DNA of 64,000 nt from Pseudomonas fluorescens (GTDB lineage: Bacteria; Pseudomonadota; Gammaproteobacteria; Pseudomonadales; Pseudomonadaceae). A program made the position numbers and the translations under genes. The stretch spans positions 1 through 64,000 of the forward strand of contig NZ_JAGGOF010000040.1 of the NCBI RefSeq assembly GCF_018614775.1, written 5' to 3'. Below, one piece after another: positions 56,853 to 64,000 of this stretch (position 1 is its first letter; every line of letters begins with the position of its first letter). The notes under the pieces were generated by a model that saw only the letters and a program-made list of their open reading frames with translations, made no database searches and was not told the DNA's origin.

Positions 56853-57512
56853 CTATGCCAGCAAGGTCAGGTATTGCTTGACCAGCCCGGTGGACAACAG
56901 CGCCCAGCCGTCCAGGGCCACGAACAACACCAGCTTGATCGGCACCGAGATGATCACCGGGCTCATCATCATCATGCCCAGCGCCAGCAGGATGCTGGAG
57001 ATCACCAGGTCGACGATCACAAACGGCAGGTACAGGTAGAAGCCGATCTTGAAGGCACTTTTGATCTCACTCAGCGCATAGGCCGGCAACAGTGAAAACA
57101 GCGACGGCGTCAGGTCCTCGTCGCGGTAAACGTCGGCGTCGGCTTCACCTTGGACCGCCTGGGCCCGCTCGAAGAACAGCGCCAGCTCAGGGTCGGTGTA
57201 CTTGCGCAGGTAATCCTTGTAGCTGCCCAGGCCGTTCTCGGCGAAATCCACCACCGACTCGATGTCGGTGAACGCCACCGCCTCGGTCTTGTAGTAGTCA
57301 TGGCCCTGCTTCATGACCGGCGTCATGACGAAGATCGCCAGCATCAGCGCAATCGCATTCAACGCCATGTTCGAAGGCACCTGTTGCAAGCCCAACGCGT
57401 TGCGCACGATGACGAAGACGATGGAAAACTTGAGGTAGCAGGTACCCGCCGCCACCAGGAACGGCAGCAGCGAGGCGAACGCCAGCAGCGCGATCAGCGA
57501 GACGTCATTCAT
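56853..57512 (-). CDS. sctR: T3SS export apparatus protein SctR (SpaP-like)
   Basis: A 219-residue FliP/YscR-family membrane protein. TM segments at both ends bracket a periplasmic region. Signature [20 protein letters not shown] near residue 30 and [23 protein letters not shown] in the C-terminal half. The start [15 protein letters not shown] is chosen and overlaps the sctQ end by 8 bases; longer frames are shadow. Confidence 0.96.
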   Translation of the reverse strand: MNDVSLIALLAFASLLPFLVAAGTCYLKFSIVFVIVRNALGLQQVPSNMALNAIALMLAIFVMTPVMKQGHDYYKTEAVAFTDIESVVDFAENGLGSYKDYLRKYTDPELALFFERAQAVQGEADADVYRDEDLTPSLFSLLPAYALSEIKSAFKIGFYLYLPFVIVDLVISSILLALGMMMMSPVIISVPIKLVLFVALDGWALLSTGLVKQYLTLLA

Positions 57513-58422
57513 CGCCGCTGCTGCGATAGACCTTGAGCAATTCAACGCCCAACTGCTCGTCCAATTGCACCAGCTCTCCCAAGGCAATCGGTTTGCCGTT
57601 GGCGCGAACCTCGATATTCCGTGCGGCATCGTCAGCCAATGGGATCAGTTGCCCATCGACGATCTGCGACAGCGTCACCAGGTCGACCTCATGGGTGGCG
57701 AGCACGAACTCCAGGCGTACGGGAAGGCCACCCAGGTCGATCTTCGCACCCGGTGCCTGGAGGTTTTCCAGGGCGGCTTCGGTCGGTTGCATGTGTAAAC
57801 CCTCTTCGGTAAAGGTGAAAAAGCCCAGGCATCGGTTTGCGATGACGCAGTGTTGAGCCCACTCGGTGATGCGCAGGACATCGCCTTCACTCAATCGCAT
57901 CCGACTCGCCAGGCTCAGGTGACTGACGCCCAGCCGCAGCACCAGGCGCAACGGCAGTGTGTCCAGCCATGAGTCGGGCGCCAGCGGTTGATCCACGGCG
58001 CCCAGTGGCGTCAGTTGCGTGACCCAGACCCGGCCGCGCTCCGTTTCGAGCCATGGCACGGCGTGGGTAGGCAGGTGCGACGGCTCGACGCACTCGATGC
58101 CTGACAGGCTGTTGTAATGCAGCTCGCCAGCGTCCGGCGGCAAGGGCCGAGGCACCGCCCGGAACAGCGCAACGATGCTCGACAGCGGGCACTCGCGTCC
58201 CAGCAACGCCTGCAAGGTCGGCAGTGAAAGCTGCAACCATTCACGCGCCGAAATGAGCCCGTGCCAATCGGCGCCGTTACTCTCGGCGCGAAACCCCACG
58301 TAGCCGGTTTTTTCCGGGACCTTGCCCAAACCGGCTTGCCGACCGGCCCGTTGCCATCGTTGAATCGCTTGCGTATGAGCGTGTGAGCGAGAATCGACCC
58401 GCCGTAGCTTCAATGCCCTCAT
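57505..58422 (-). CDS. sctQ: T3SS sorting-platform / C-ring protein SctQ (SpaO-like)
   Basis: A 305-residue cytoplasmic protein with a SPOA domain at its C-terminus (about 230-300: KIDLGGLPVRLEFVLATHEV, LIPLADDAARNIEVRANGKPIALGE). The N-terminal two-thirds is family-typical but divergent. It forms the pods that load substrates onto the ATPase. The start overlaps the sctP stop by 4 bases (ATGA). Some SctQ genes make a short internal product; a candidate internal start was not identified. Confidence 0.92.
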   Translation of the reverse strand: MRALKLRRVDSRSHAHTQAIQRWQRAGRQAGLGKVPEKTGYVGFRAESNGADWHGLISAREWLQLSLPTLQALLGRECPLSSIVALFRAVPRPLPPDAGELHYNSLSGIECVEPSHLPTHAVPWLETERGRVWVTQLTPLGAVDQPLAPDSWLDTLPLRLVLRLGVSHLSLASRMRLSEGDVLRITEWAQHCVIANRCLGFFTFTEEGLHMQPTEAALENLQAPGAKIDLGGLPVRLEFVLATHEVDLVTLSQIVDGQLIPLADDAARNIEVRANGKPIALGELVQLDEQLGVELLKVYRSSGDE

Positions 58423-59231
58423 GCCGGATGCTCGGACGCTTCGTCCTGGTCGTCATCCGGCGCCTGCCGCGAACCCTGGCGCGACTGCTCGCCGCCACTC
58501 TCGGTCAGCCGCCACGCAGGCTCGCGGGCCTGAGCGAAAGGCTCCTTCAGTTGCTCGAACACCAGGGCATTGCTGGGGCTGAGCGTGAAGCTGCGGGGAG
58601 ATTCCTCAGGCACTCGACTGATCGTCACCTGGCCGCTGGCGGCGCCATTGTGGAAAGGTACGTGCAGTAATCCCCGCTCCGGCGTCGGCGAGACTTCGAG
58701 CGCAATGTCGAACAGTGGCAGCGGTGGCGGCACCGGCGCTGAACGGGTGGACGCGGGTGCGGCCGGAGGCGCATGTCGGGTTCCCGCGGGGCTCAACGGC
58801 ACCTGGGCCGGCGGCTCATCAAGCGCAGCACCGCGACCGATAACCGGTTCGAGCGGCGTCGGCTCAACCGACACCGGACAGGCCGGCGCGGCCGCTTGCT
58901 CGACGGCCGCCGCAAGCGGTTCCAAGCGTTGCGGCGACGTCGCTGAAAGCATTGGCTGGCGCAACGCTGGAGAGGCCGTGTCGCGCACAGTCGGTCGGTG
59001 CTCATCGCACACACCGTCCAACCTTGCCTTCACCGGTGGCGGCGCTTTCCGGCCGTTCTCTAACACCGGCAACTGAAGACGGAACAACGACACCACAAGA
59101 TCCAGCACTCCCTGCGGCAACGCCTCTTCCTGGACCGCAACGAGTCTGTCGCGCAGCTCATCCAGCGCGCCTTCGTTGACGGGGTCCAAGGCGGGCATCA
59201 GCCGAGACGGCAGCGCAGCAATCTCACTCAC
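58419..59231 (-). CDS. sctP: T3SS needle-length regulator SctP (InvJ/SpaN-like)
   Basis: A 270-residue Pro/Ala-rich protein in the place of invJ. The sequence shows no strong domain: a helical N-terminus (ALDELRDRLVAVQEEALPQG), a long low-complexity Pro/Ala middle, and a C-terminal block resembling a weak T3S4 substrate-switch region. Such rulers set needle length with SctU. GTG start overlapping the sctO stop by four bases (GTGA). Identified mainly by position, size and composition. Confidence 0.75.
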   Translation of the reverse strand: MSEIAALPSRLMPALDPVNEGALDELRDRLVAVQEEALPQGVLDLVVSLFRLQLPVLENGRKAPPPVKARLDGVCDEHRPTVRDTASPALRQPMLSATSPQRLEPLAAAVEQAAAPACPVSVEPTPLEPVIGRGAALDEPPAQVPLSPAGTRHAPPAAPASTRSAPVPPPLPLFDIALEVSPTPERGLLHVPFHNGAASGQVTISRVPEESPRSFTLSPSNALVFEQLKEPFAQAREPAWRLTESGGEQSRQGSRQAPDDDQDEASEHPA

Positions 59232-59683
59232 CGCCACACCCCGGCCAGTTCTTCCAGCTCCCGCTCTTCCCGGCGTACATGCGCGCGCCGTTGCAGGCGC
59301 AGGTGCTGCTGGAGCGCACGCTGGTATTTGTCGTGTTTGCGCTGCAGCACCTGCAACTGCTCGCGCTGCGCCTGCCACTGTTGCTCGACCTGTTGGCACT
59401 GCACATCCACGCGGTCACGCTCGACCCGCAGCAGATCGATGCGCCGACGGATGACGGCCTGGGTGCGCAGCAGCGCCAACAGTTGCCCGTGATCCAGCAC
59501 ACAGTCATGCGCACGGTGGCACGCCAACAAGCGCTGCAGCGCGGCTTCCTGCTCATCGAACCCGCAGCGCTCTTGCAACAGCGCTTGCAATTGGCGCTGG
59601 ACCCGCAGCAGCGCTTGTTCACCGCGTTGCCGACGGAACTGGCTGAAGGCCAACAGACGTCGCCGATCAGACAAGGATTTCAT
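59228..59683 (-). CDS. sctO: T3SS stalk protein SctO (InvI/SpaM-like)
   Basis: A 151-residue, almost wholly charged and helical protein ([19 protein letters not shown], heptad-like throughout) typical of the FliJ/YscO/InvI stalk that sits in the ATPase ring and drives the export gate. Its start [13 protein letters not shown] overlaps the sctN end by 17 bases. The long upstream reading frame is an artefact of the sctN shadow. Confidence 0.82.
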   Translation of the reverse strand: MKSLSDRRRLLAFSQFRRQRGEQALLRVQRQLQALLQERCGFDEQEAALQRLLACHRAHDCVLDHGQLLALLRTQAVIRRRIDLLRVERDRVDVQCQQVEQQWQAQREQLQVLQRKHDKYQRALQQHLRLQRRAHVRREERELEELAGVWR

Positions 59684-60953
59684 GCAGGCTCCGCAGGGTT
59701 TCTTCCGGCTCGCTAACCTCATCCGTCGGCTGGCGCAGCCATTGGTCAAGGGCCTCGCGACATTGCATCGCCCGGTCGTTGGCCGCGTCCGCGCCCGGGC
59801 TGTACTCGCCCATGTCGAGAAACACCTGCAATTGCTCAAGCCGTTCCAGCGTGTCCCGGGCCGAGGCCGCCAGTTGCCGGACATCCGGCGTGGTGACTTG
59901 GGTCGCCACGCGGCTGACGCTGCGCAAGACGTCAATGGCCGGGTAATGTCCCTTGGCCGCAAGGGCACGACTGAGGTAGACGTGACCGTCGAGAATGGAG
60001 CGAATCTCTTCGGCAATCGGGTCCGGTTCGTCATCGCTTTCCAGCAGCACGGTGTACCACGCGGTGATGCTGCCTGAAGCGGTCACACCGGGGCGCTCCA
60101 GCAAGCGCGGCAAGGCGTCGAACACCGACGCCGGATAGCCACGCCGCGCCGGCGCTTCACCGGCGGCCAGGGCCAGGTCGCGGCGGGCGCGGGCATAGCG
60201 GGTCAATGAATCGAGCAACAACACCACGCGCCGGCCCTGATCGCGAAAGTACTCGGCGATGGTCGTGGCTTGCAGCGCCGAGTTGCAGCGGTCCACCGAG
60301 GAAAAATCCGAGGTGGCGTACACCACCACGCAGCGCGAGCGCTTGGGCGACTGGCGCAAGTGCTCGATGAACTCGGTCACTTCGCGCCCCCGCTCGCCAA
60401 TCAGGCCGACCACGAAAACCTCGGCGTCGGTGTGCTCGATGAGCATGTTGATCAAGGTGGTCTTGCCGGAACCGGCGGCGGCAAAAATGCCGATGCGCTG
60501 GCCGATGCCGCAGGTCAGCAAGCCGTCGATGACCCGAATACCGGTGCGCAACGGCTCTGCCACCGGGCGCCGCTGCTGGTACGACGGCGGGTCGGCGTCC
60601 ACCGGGCAGTCCCGTTGCGCCACCGCCGTCGAGGGCACCAGCCGCTCGACTATGTTGCCCCCGGGGTCGACCACGCTGCCGAGCAAGGCGTCACTGCAGG
60701 TCAGCAGCAACGTCGACCCCGTGGGCACGATCATCGACTGCCGGGACAAGCCCTTCGCCTCGCCGAGCAGACTGAGCAGCACGGCGCCGGGTTTGAATCC
60801 GATCACCTGCGCCCGCGCCGCCACGCCCGGCGAGCGCCAATGCCGGCGCACTTCACAGACCTCCCCCACCACCACCTCGTCCAATGCCGCCTCAATCAGC
60901 GGGCCGCTCAGGCGCAGGGGGTGGGCGGCGTGTCGTTCCAGGCGCAGGTTCAT
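59667..60953 (-). CDS. sctN: T3SS ATPase SctN (InvC-like)
   Basis: A 428-residue F1-like hexameric ATPase that unfolds and delivers substrates. Walker A AAAGSGKT with Lys164, [13 protein letters not shown], Walker [15 protein letters not shown], and the C-terminal chaperone-release domain are intact. The ATG at 60953 overlaps the chaperone stop (ATGA); an ATG 8 codons upstream exists. Cytoplasmic, peripheral to the membrane. Confidence 0.96.
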   Translation of the reverse strand: MNLRLERHAAHPLRLSGPLIEAALDEVVVGEVCEVRRHWRSPGVAARAQVIGFKPGAVLLSLLGEAKGLSRQSMIVPTGSTLLLTCSDALLGSVVDPGGNIVERLVPSTAVAQRDCPVDADPPSYQQRRPVAEPLRTGIRVIDGLLTCGIGQRIGIFAAAGSGKTTLINMLIEHTDAEVFVVGLIGERGREVTEFIEHLRQSPKRSRCVVVYATSDFSSVDRCNSALQATTIAEYFRDQGRRVVLLLDSLTRYARARRDLALAAGEAPARRGYPASVFDALPRLLERPGVTASGSITAWYTVLLESDDEPDPIAEEIRSILDGHVYLSRALAAKGHYPAIDVLRSVSRVATQVTTPDVRQLAASARDTLERLEQLQVFLDMGEYSPGADAANDRAMQCREALDQWLRQPTDEVSEPEETLRSLHEILV

Positions 60954-61363
60954 TGACGAAAAATTTCCAACAAGCATTCGATGGCATGCACAAATGAGTC
61001 CAGCGCTTGGGCAAAATGCTCGGCATCACCTAACGCATAAGCACTTGCCATCAAACGCAACTCCAATCGTCCCTCGACATCGCACAGATGCAATTGCCCG
61101 GTGCGGGAAAATGGGTTGCCACCCAGCAGGAACTGCATCAGATCGAAAGCACAATGATTGATTGCACTTGGGCCTGCGTCACCAACCATGGCCCAGATCC
61201 ACACATCGTCTCCCACGACAGCCACATTGATATCGGGCAGATTCTTCATCTTCATTTCTATGGTGCTGTGACTGTCGAAATGCCCTATCTGGCTGTCCAG
61301 GCAGCCACTGTGTCGCAGCGATTCGCGGAGCAGACTGGCAATATCCATCGGTAACATGTTCAA
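60950..61363 (-). CDS. InvB/Spa15-like T3SS effector chaperone
   Basis: A 137-residue class IB chaperone. Typical features are a helical N-terminus ([16 protein letters not shown]), a central sheet with [12 protein letters not shown], an [28 protein letters not shown] core and an acidic C-terminal helix; it lies between sctV and sctN exactly as invB does. InvB/Spa15 chaperones bind several effectors (SipA, SopE, IpaA), so effectors served by this one probably exist in the genome. Starts 6 bases after sctV. Confidence 0.88.
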   Translation of the reverse strand: MNMLPMDIASLLRESLRHSGCLDSQIGHFDSHSTIEMKMKNLPDINVAVVGDDVWIWAMVGDAGPSAINHCAFDLMQFLLGGNPFSRTGQLHLCDVEGRLELRLMASAYALGDAEHFAQALDSFVHAIECLLEIFRQ

Positions 61364-61369
61364 TTTCCT

Positions 61370-63424
61370 CTACAGCGTTTTGATGACATTGACCGAAACC
61401 GTCTCGCAGATTTCGCCGAACGACATGACGTCCAGCTCCCGGAAGCGGCCTTCGATCAGTTTTTTGATGTAGCGCCGCACATCCACCGAGCACAGCAGCA
61501 CCAGGTCCTTGTGGGCGATGTGCAGGCCGTCCAGGCCGACACTGAGGCGGTCCATCAGGTCTTCCGACTCGGCGGGTTCAAGGTTGACGAAACTACCGCC
61601 CGAGGTCTGCCGGATGCCGCGGCGCACCACGTCTTCGAATTCCGGCGACAACAGCAGCACCCGCAAGTCGTTGCCCTGGGCAAACTTGTTGCTGATGTAG
61701 CGGGCCATTGCGCCTCGGACGTGTTCCACCAGCGCCAGCACGTCCTTTTCCCGGGACGCCCAGTGGGCCAGTGATTCGAGGACGAGCTTCATGTTGCGCA
61801 CGGAAATGCGCTCGCCGATCAAGCGCTGCAACACCTCGGCGATCTTCTGCACCGTGACGTGGCGATAGACTTCCTTGAGCAGGTCGGGGTAGCGGCTTTC
61901 CATTTCGTCGAGCAGTTGCTTGGTTTCCTGCACGCCGAAAAACTCGCGGATGTTGCGCGCCAGCAGCGTGACCAGGCAGCGATAGCATTCTTCATCCGCC
62001 GGCCGCAGGTGATAGCCCAGTTGTTGCACCCGCTCGCGGTCGGCCGCGCTGACCCAGACGCCACTCTGGCGATTGCTGTCGCTGCCGCGCACCAGGGCAA
62101 AGCCCAAGGGCTCAAGCTCAGGGGAATAGTCCAGCAGGCGCCAGTGATCGAAATGGATGTCGAACTGCTCGGCGCGCACCTCATTGATCAGCACCGCCAC
62201 TTGATGCGCCGGCAGCGCCTCGCTGGCCCGCAGCCGCGGCTCGGGAATGCGCAGCCCGTAATCAACGAAGAACTGGCTGCGAAAGCGCGCGGCCCAGCGC
62301 TGCTTCTCCAGCTCCGGCAGCCGCGCGTTGGGCACCAGCAGCATCAGCGCAATGGTCTCCGTGGCAATGTTGTCGACATCCTCAAGCAAGCCCGACTCGT
62401 TCTGCGCCGTGCTCTGTCCGGCCGGTTCGGCACGGCTTTCGCCCGCGCCCTGGCGCAAGGCCCGGCGCTGGCGCACGAACACCACCAGCCCCAGCACGCA
62501 GGCAATCGACAGAAAGGTCAGCAAGGGAAAACCGGGCAACAGGCCCACGCCCAACGCCAGCAACGCAGTAACGCCCAGGACGAACGGGTTGCCCAGCATC
62601 TGCGTGAGCATGTTGCGACCCAGATTGCTGTCGTCACCGTTGACCCGGGTGACGATGAAGCCGGCGCCAATGGCGATCAGCAGCGCGGGGATCTGCGCCA
62701 CCAGACCATCGCCGATGGTCAACAGCGTGTAGGTCGACAGGGCCATGGACGTGTCCATGCCCAGTTGCCCGACCCCGATGGCCATGCCGCCGATAAAGTT
62801 GACGAAGATAATGATGATGCCGGCGATGGCGTCGCCCTTGATGAACTTCATGGCCCCGTCGAACGAGCCGTACAACTGGCTTTCGCGCTCCAGCACGCTG
62901 CGCTTTTCCCGGGCCTGGGCCGCATCGATGGCGCCGGCCTTGAGGTCGCCGTCGATGCTCATCTGCTTGCCCGGCATGCCGTCCAGGGAAAAGCGCGCGG
63001 CGACTTCGGCGACCCGTTCCGAGCCCTTGGTGATGACGATGAACTGGACGATGGTGACGATGGAGAAAATCACGAAGCCGACCACCAGGCTTTCGCCAAT
63101 CACGAAATCACCGAACGAGGCGATGATCTCGCCGGCATCGGCCTGGCTGAGGATCAGCCGGCTGGTGCTGATCGACAGCGCCAGGCGAAACAAGGTGGTC
63201 AGCAACAGCAACGCCGGGAACGTCGAATAGCTGAGGATGCGCTCGATGTAGAACGAGCCCATGAACACCAGCAGAGAAATGACGATGTTCAGGCCGATGA
63301 GAAAATCCACCAGCACTGTCGGCAAGGGGATGATCAGCATGGCGATGATCATCACCATCAACGTCAGGATCAGCAGCTCCGGGCGCGCGCCGACATTTCG
63401 CAAAAACCCATTGAGCAGGCCCAT
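61370..63424 (-). CDS. sctV: T3SS export gate protein SctV (InvA-like)
   Basis: A 684-residue FlhA/YscV/InvA-family protein. Seven to eight membrane segments occupy about residues 15-325, with the FHIPEP-family stretch RFSLDGMPGKQMSIDGDL and charged loop AREKRSVLERES between them. The C-terminal cytoplasmic domain (about 360-684) forms the nonameric export ring. The ATG overlaps the sctW stop by one base (TGATG); a frame 12 codons longer lacks homology. InvA is 685 residues. Confidence 0.97.
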   Translation of the reverse strand: MGLLNGFLRNVGARPELLILTLMVMIIAMLIIPLPTVLVDFLIGLNIVISLLVFMGSFYIERILSYSTFPALLLLTTLFRLALSISTSRLILSQADAGEIIASFGDFVIGESLVVGFVIFSIVTIVQFIVITKGSERVAEVAARFSLDGMPGKQMSIDGDLKAGAIDAAQAREKRSVLERESQLYGSFDGAMKFIKGDAIAGIIIIFVNFIGGMAIGVGQLGMDTSMALSTYTLLTIGDGLVAQIPALLIAIGAGFIVTRVNGDDSNLGRNMLTQMLGNPFVLGVTALLALGVGLLPGFPLLTFLSIACVLGLVVFVRQRRALRQGAGESRAEPAGQSTAQNESGLLEDVDNIATETIALMLLVPNARLPELEKQRWAARFRSQFFVDYGLRIPEPRLRASEALPAHQVAVLINEVRAEQFDIHFDHWRLLDYSPELEPLGFALVRGSDSNRQSGVWVSAADRERVQQLGYHLRPADEECYRCLVTLLARNIREFFGVQETKQLLDEMESRYPDLLKEVYRHVTVQKIAEVLQRLIGERISVRNMKLVLESLAHWASREKDVLALVEHVRGAMARYISNKFAQGNDLRVLLLSPEFEDVVRRGIRQTSGGSFVNLEPAESEDLMDRLSVGLDGLHIAHKDLVLLCSVDVRRYIKKLIEGRFRELDVMSFGEICETVSVNVIKTL

Positions 63425-64000
63425 CACCGGCAACCACCGGCGCGTCGCTGTTCGATGCACTCATGGACATAGGCGATGTCGGCCAGGCGGGTGAACTGTT
63501 CCGCCAGGCGCTGCAGCGCCTCTTCATCGGCAAACAATTGCAGCGGCAATTGCAGGCTGAGGCGGCGCACGGTCTGCAACACGCTTGAACGCTCACGGTG
63601 GGAACTGAGCAGCACGCCCTCGCCCAACGCACCGAGCAACAGTTGGTCGAGGTCATCGGGGTAAGTCAACACGCCGAACAGGAACACCAGCCAGTCGGCC
63701 TCGTCGGGGTTGTGCCGGCAGATGAGTGCATCGCCAAGCAGCGCGCCAATGAACCGGACATCGGCTGAGCGCAGGTGCTTGAGGTCGGTCACCCGGCCCA
63801 GCAACTGCCCGAACTCCGGGTGCGAGCAACTGGGGTCCTGGGCGCTGATGTCGGTGAGCAGCGCGGCTTCGATGAAGGCCAACACGTTCATGCGCTGTGC
63901 CGGGCCGTACAGGGCAATCCAGTCCTGGTAACAACTGAGCGGGCCGTCGTCGGACTCGAGAAAATCCCGGTAGGTTTCGCGCAGCAGGCCGGCGCGCACG
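63424..64000 (-). CDS. sctW: T3SS gatekeeper SctW (InvE/MxiC-like), 5' end outside the window
   Basis: The C-terminal 191 or so residues of a gatekeeper protein that orders translocator before effector secretion. The helical X-bundle segments and the TyeA-like end (about the last 80 residues, including EEALQRLAEQFTRLADIAYVHE) fit InvE (372 residues). The coding frame runs off the right edge, so the true start is not seen. It is upstream of sctV as invE is of invA. Confidence 0.85.
   Translation of the reverse strand, partial: VRAGLLRETYRDFLESDDGPLSCYQDWIALYGPAQRMNVLAFIEAALLTDISAQDPSCSHPEFGQLLGRVTDLKHLRSADVRFIGALLGDALICRHNPDEADWLVFLFGVLTYPDDLDQLLLGALGEGVLLSSHRERSSVLQTVRRLSLQLPLQLFADEEALQRLAEQFTRLADIAYVHECIEQRRAGGCR

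Overview
The window reads as a chromosome segment of a Pseudomonas from the P. fluorescens group. The grounds are the protein families, gene neighbourhoods that I recall being shared with P. aeruginosa (hydrolase, tetR, a Glu/Ala tRNA array, gltX, uvrB, aminotransferase; also rlmKL, rmf, pyrD), and a dense population of paired palindromic repeats of the REP/REPIN type. A SPI-1 (Inv/Mxi/Spa) type III secretion system (T3SS) beside pyrD resembles what is known from the P. corrugata / P. brassicacearum / P. kilonensis branch; that placement is inference.

Region 1 (1-10.1 kb) is housekeeping: heat-shock gene ibpA with a sigma32-type promoter and a ROSE-like RNA thermometer, dusC, a thioesterase, a TetR/hydrolase pair, a tRNA array (Ala, Glu, Ala, Glu in transcription order), gltX, uvrB, an aromatic/aspartate aminotransferase and tRNA-Asn. 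Region 2 (10.3-39.2 kb) holds small unknown genes, an AI-2E family membrane protein, a Cache chemoreceptor, an Na+/H+ antiporter family protein, a two-component system with two PepSY proteins (Bqs/Car-like, with a candidate BqsR box), a patatin, queD, codBA, a DapF-like protein lacking both catalytic cysteines, an MFS transporter, an AhpD-like protein, a MscS channel fused to a cyclic-nucleotide-binding-like domain, pirin, a BvgS/RocS-like phosphorelay, a CHASE-PAS-GGDEF cyclase, rlmKL and rmf. Fourteen REPINs, one solo REP and one repeat of a second family lie between genes over the whole window.

Region 3 (40.7-64 kb) is the T3SS. Reading down the minus strand from the right edge: gatekeeper sctW (cut by the edge), export gate sctV, an InvB/Spa15-like chaperone, ATPase sctN, stalk sctO, ruler sctP, sorting platform sctQ, export apparatus sctR-S-T-U, translocator chaperone sicA, translocators and tip (SipB/C/D-like), a foreign-looking SAM-methyltransferase gene, a HilA-like regulator, an IagB-like transglycosylase, then PrgH-I-J-K and OrgA-B-C homologues. 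Many genes overlap by a few bases, so most of the locus is probably translated as coupled operons. The secretin (InvG), its pilotin and InvF are not in the window; they would be expected beyond the right edge.

The most interesting unknowns are the AT-rich methyltransferase at 48629-49873, inside the T3SS and with a strong ribosome-binding site at a GTG start, and a 500-residue protein with hydrophobic segments at 40669-42171, convergent with the end of the T3SS. Both are candidate secreted effectors. No familiar SPI-1 effector (SipA, SptP, SopE) is visible, although an InvB-type effector chaperone is present.
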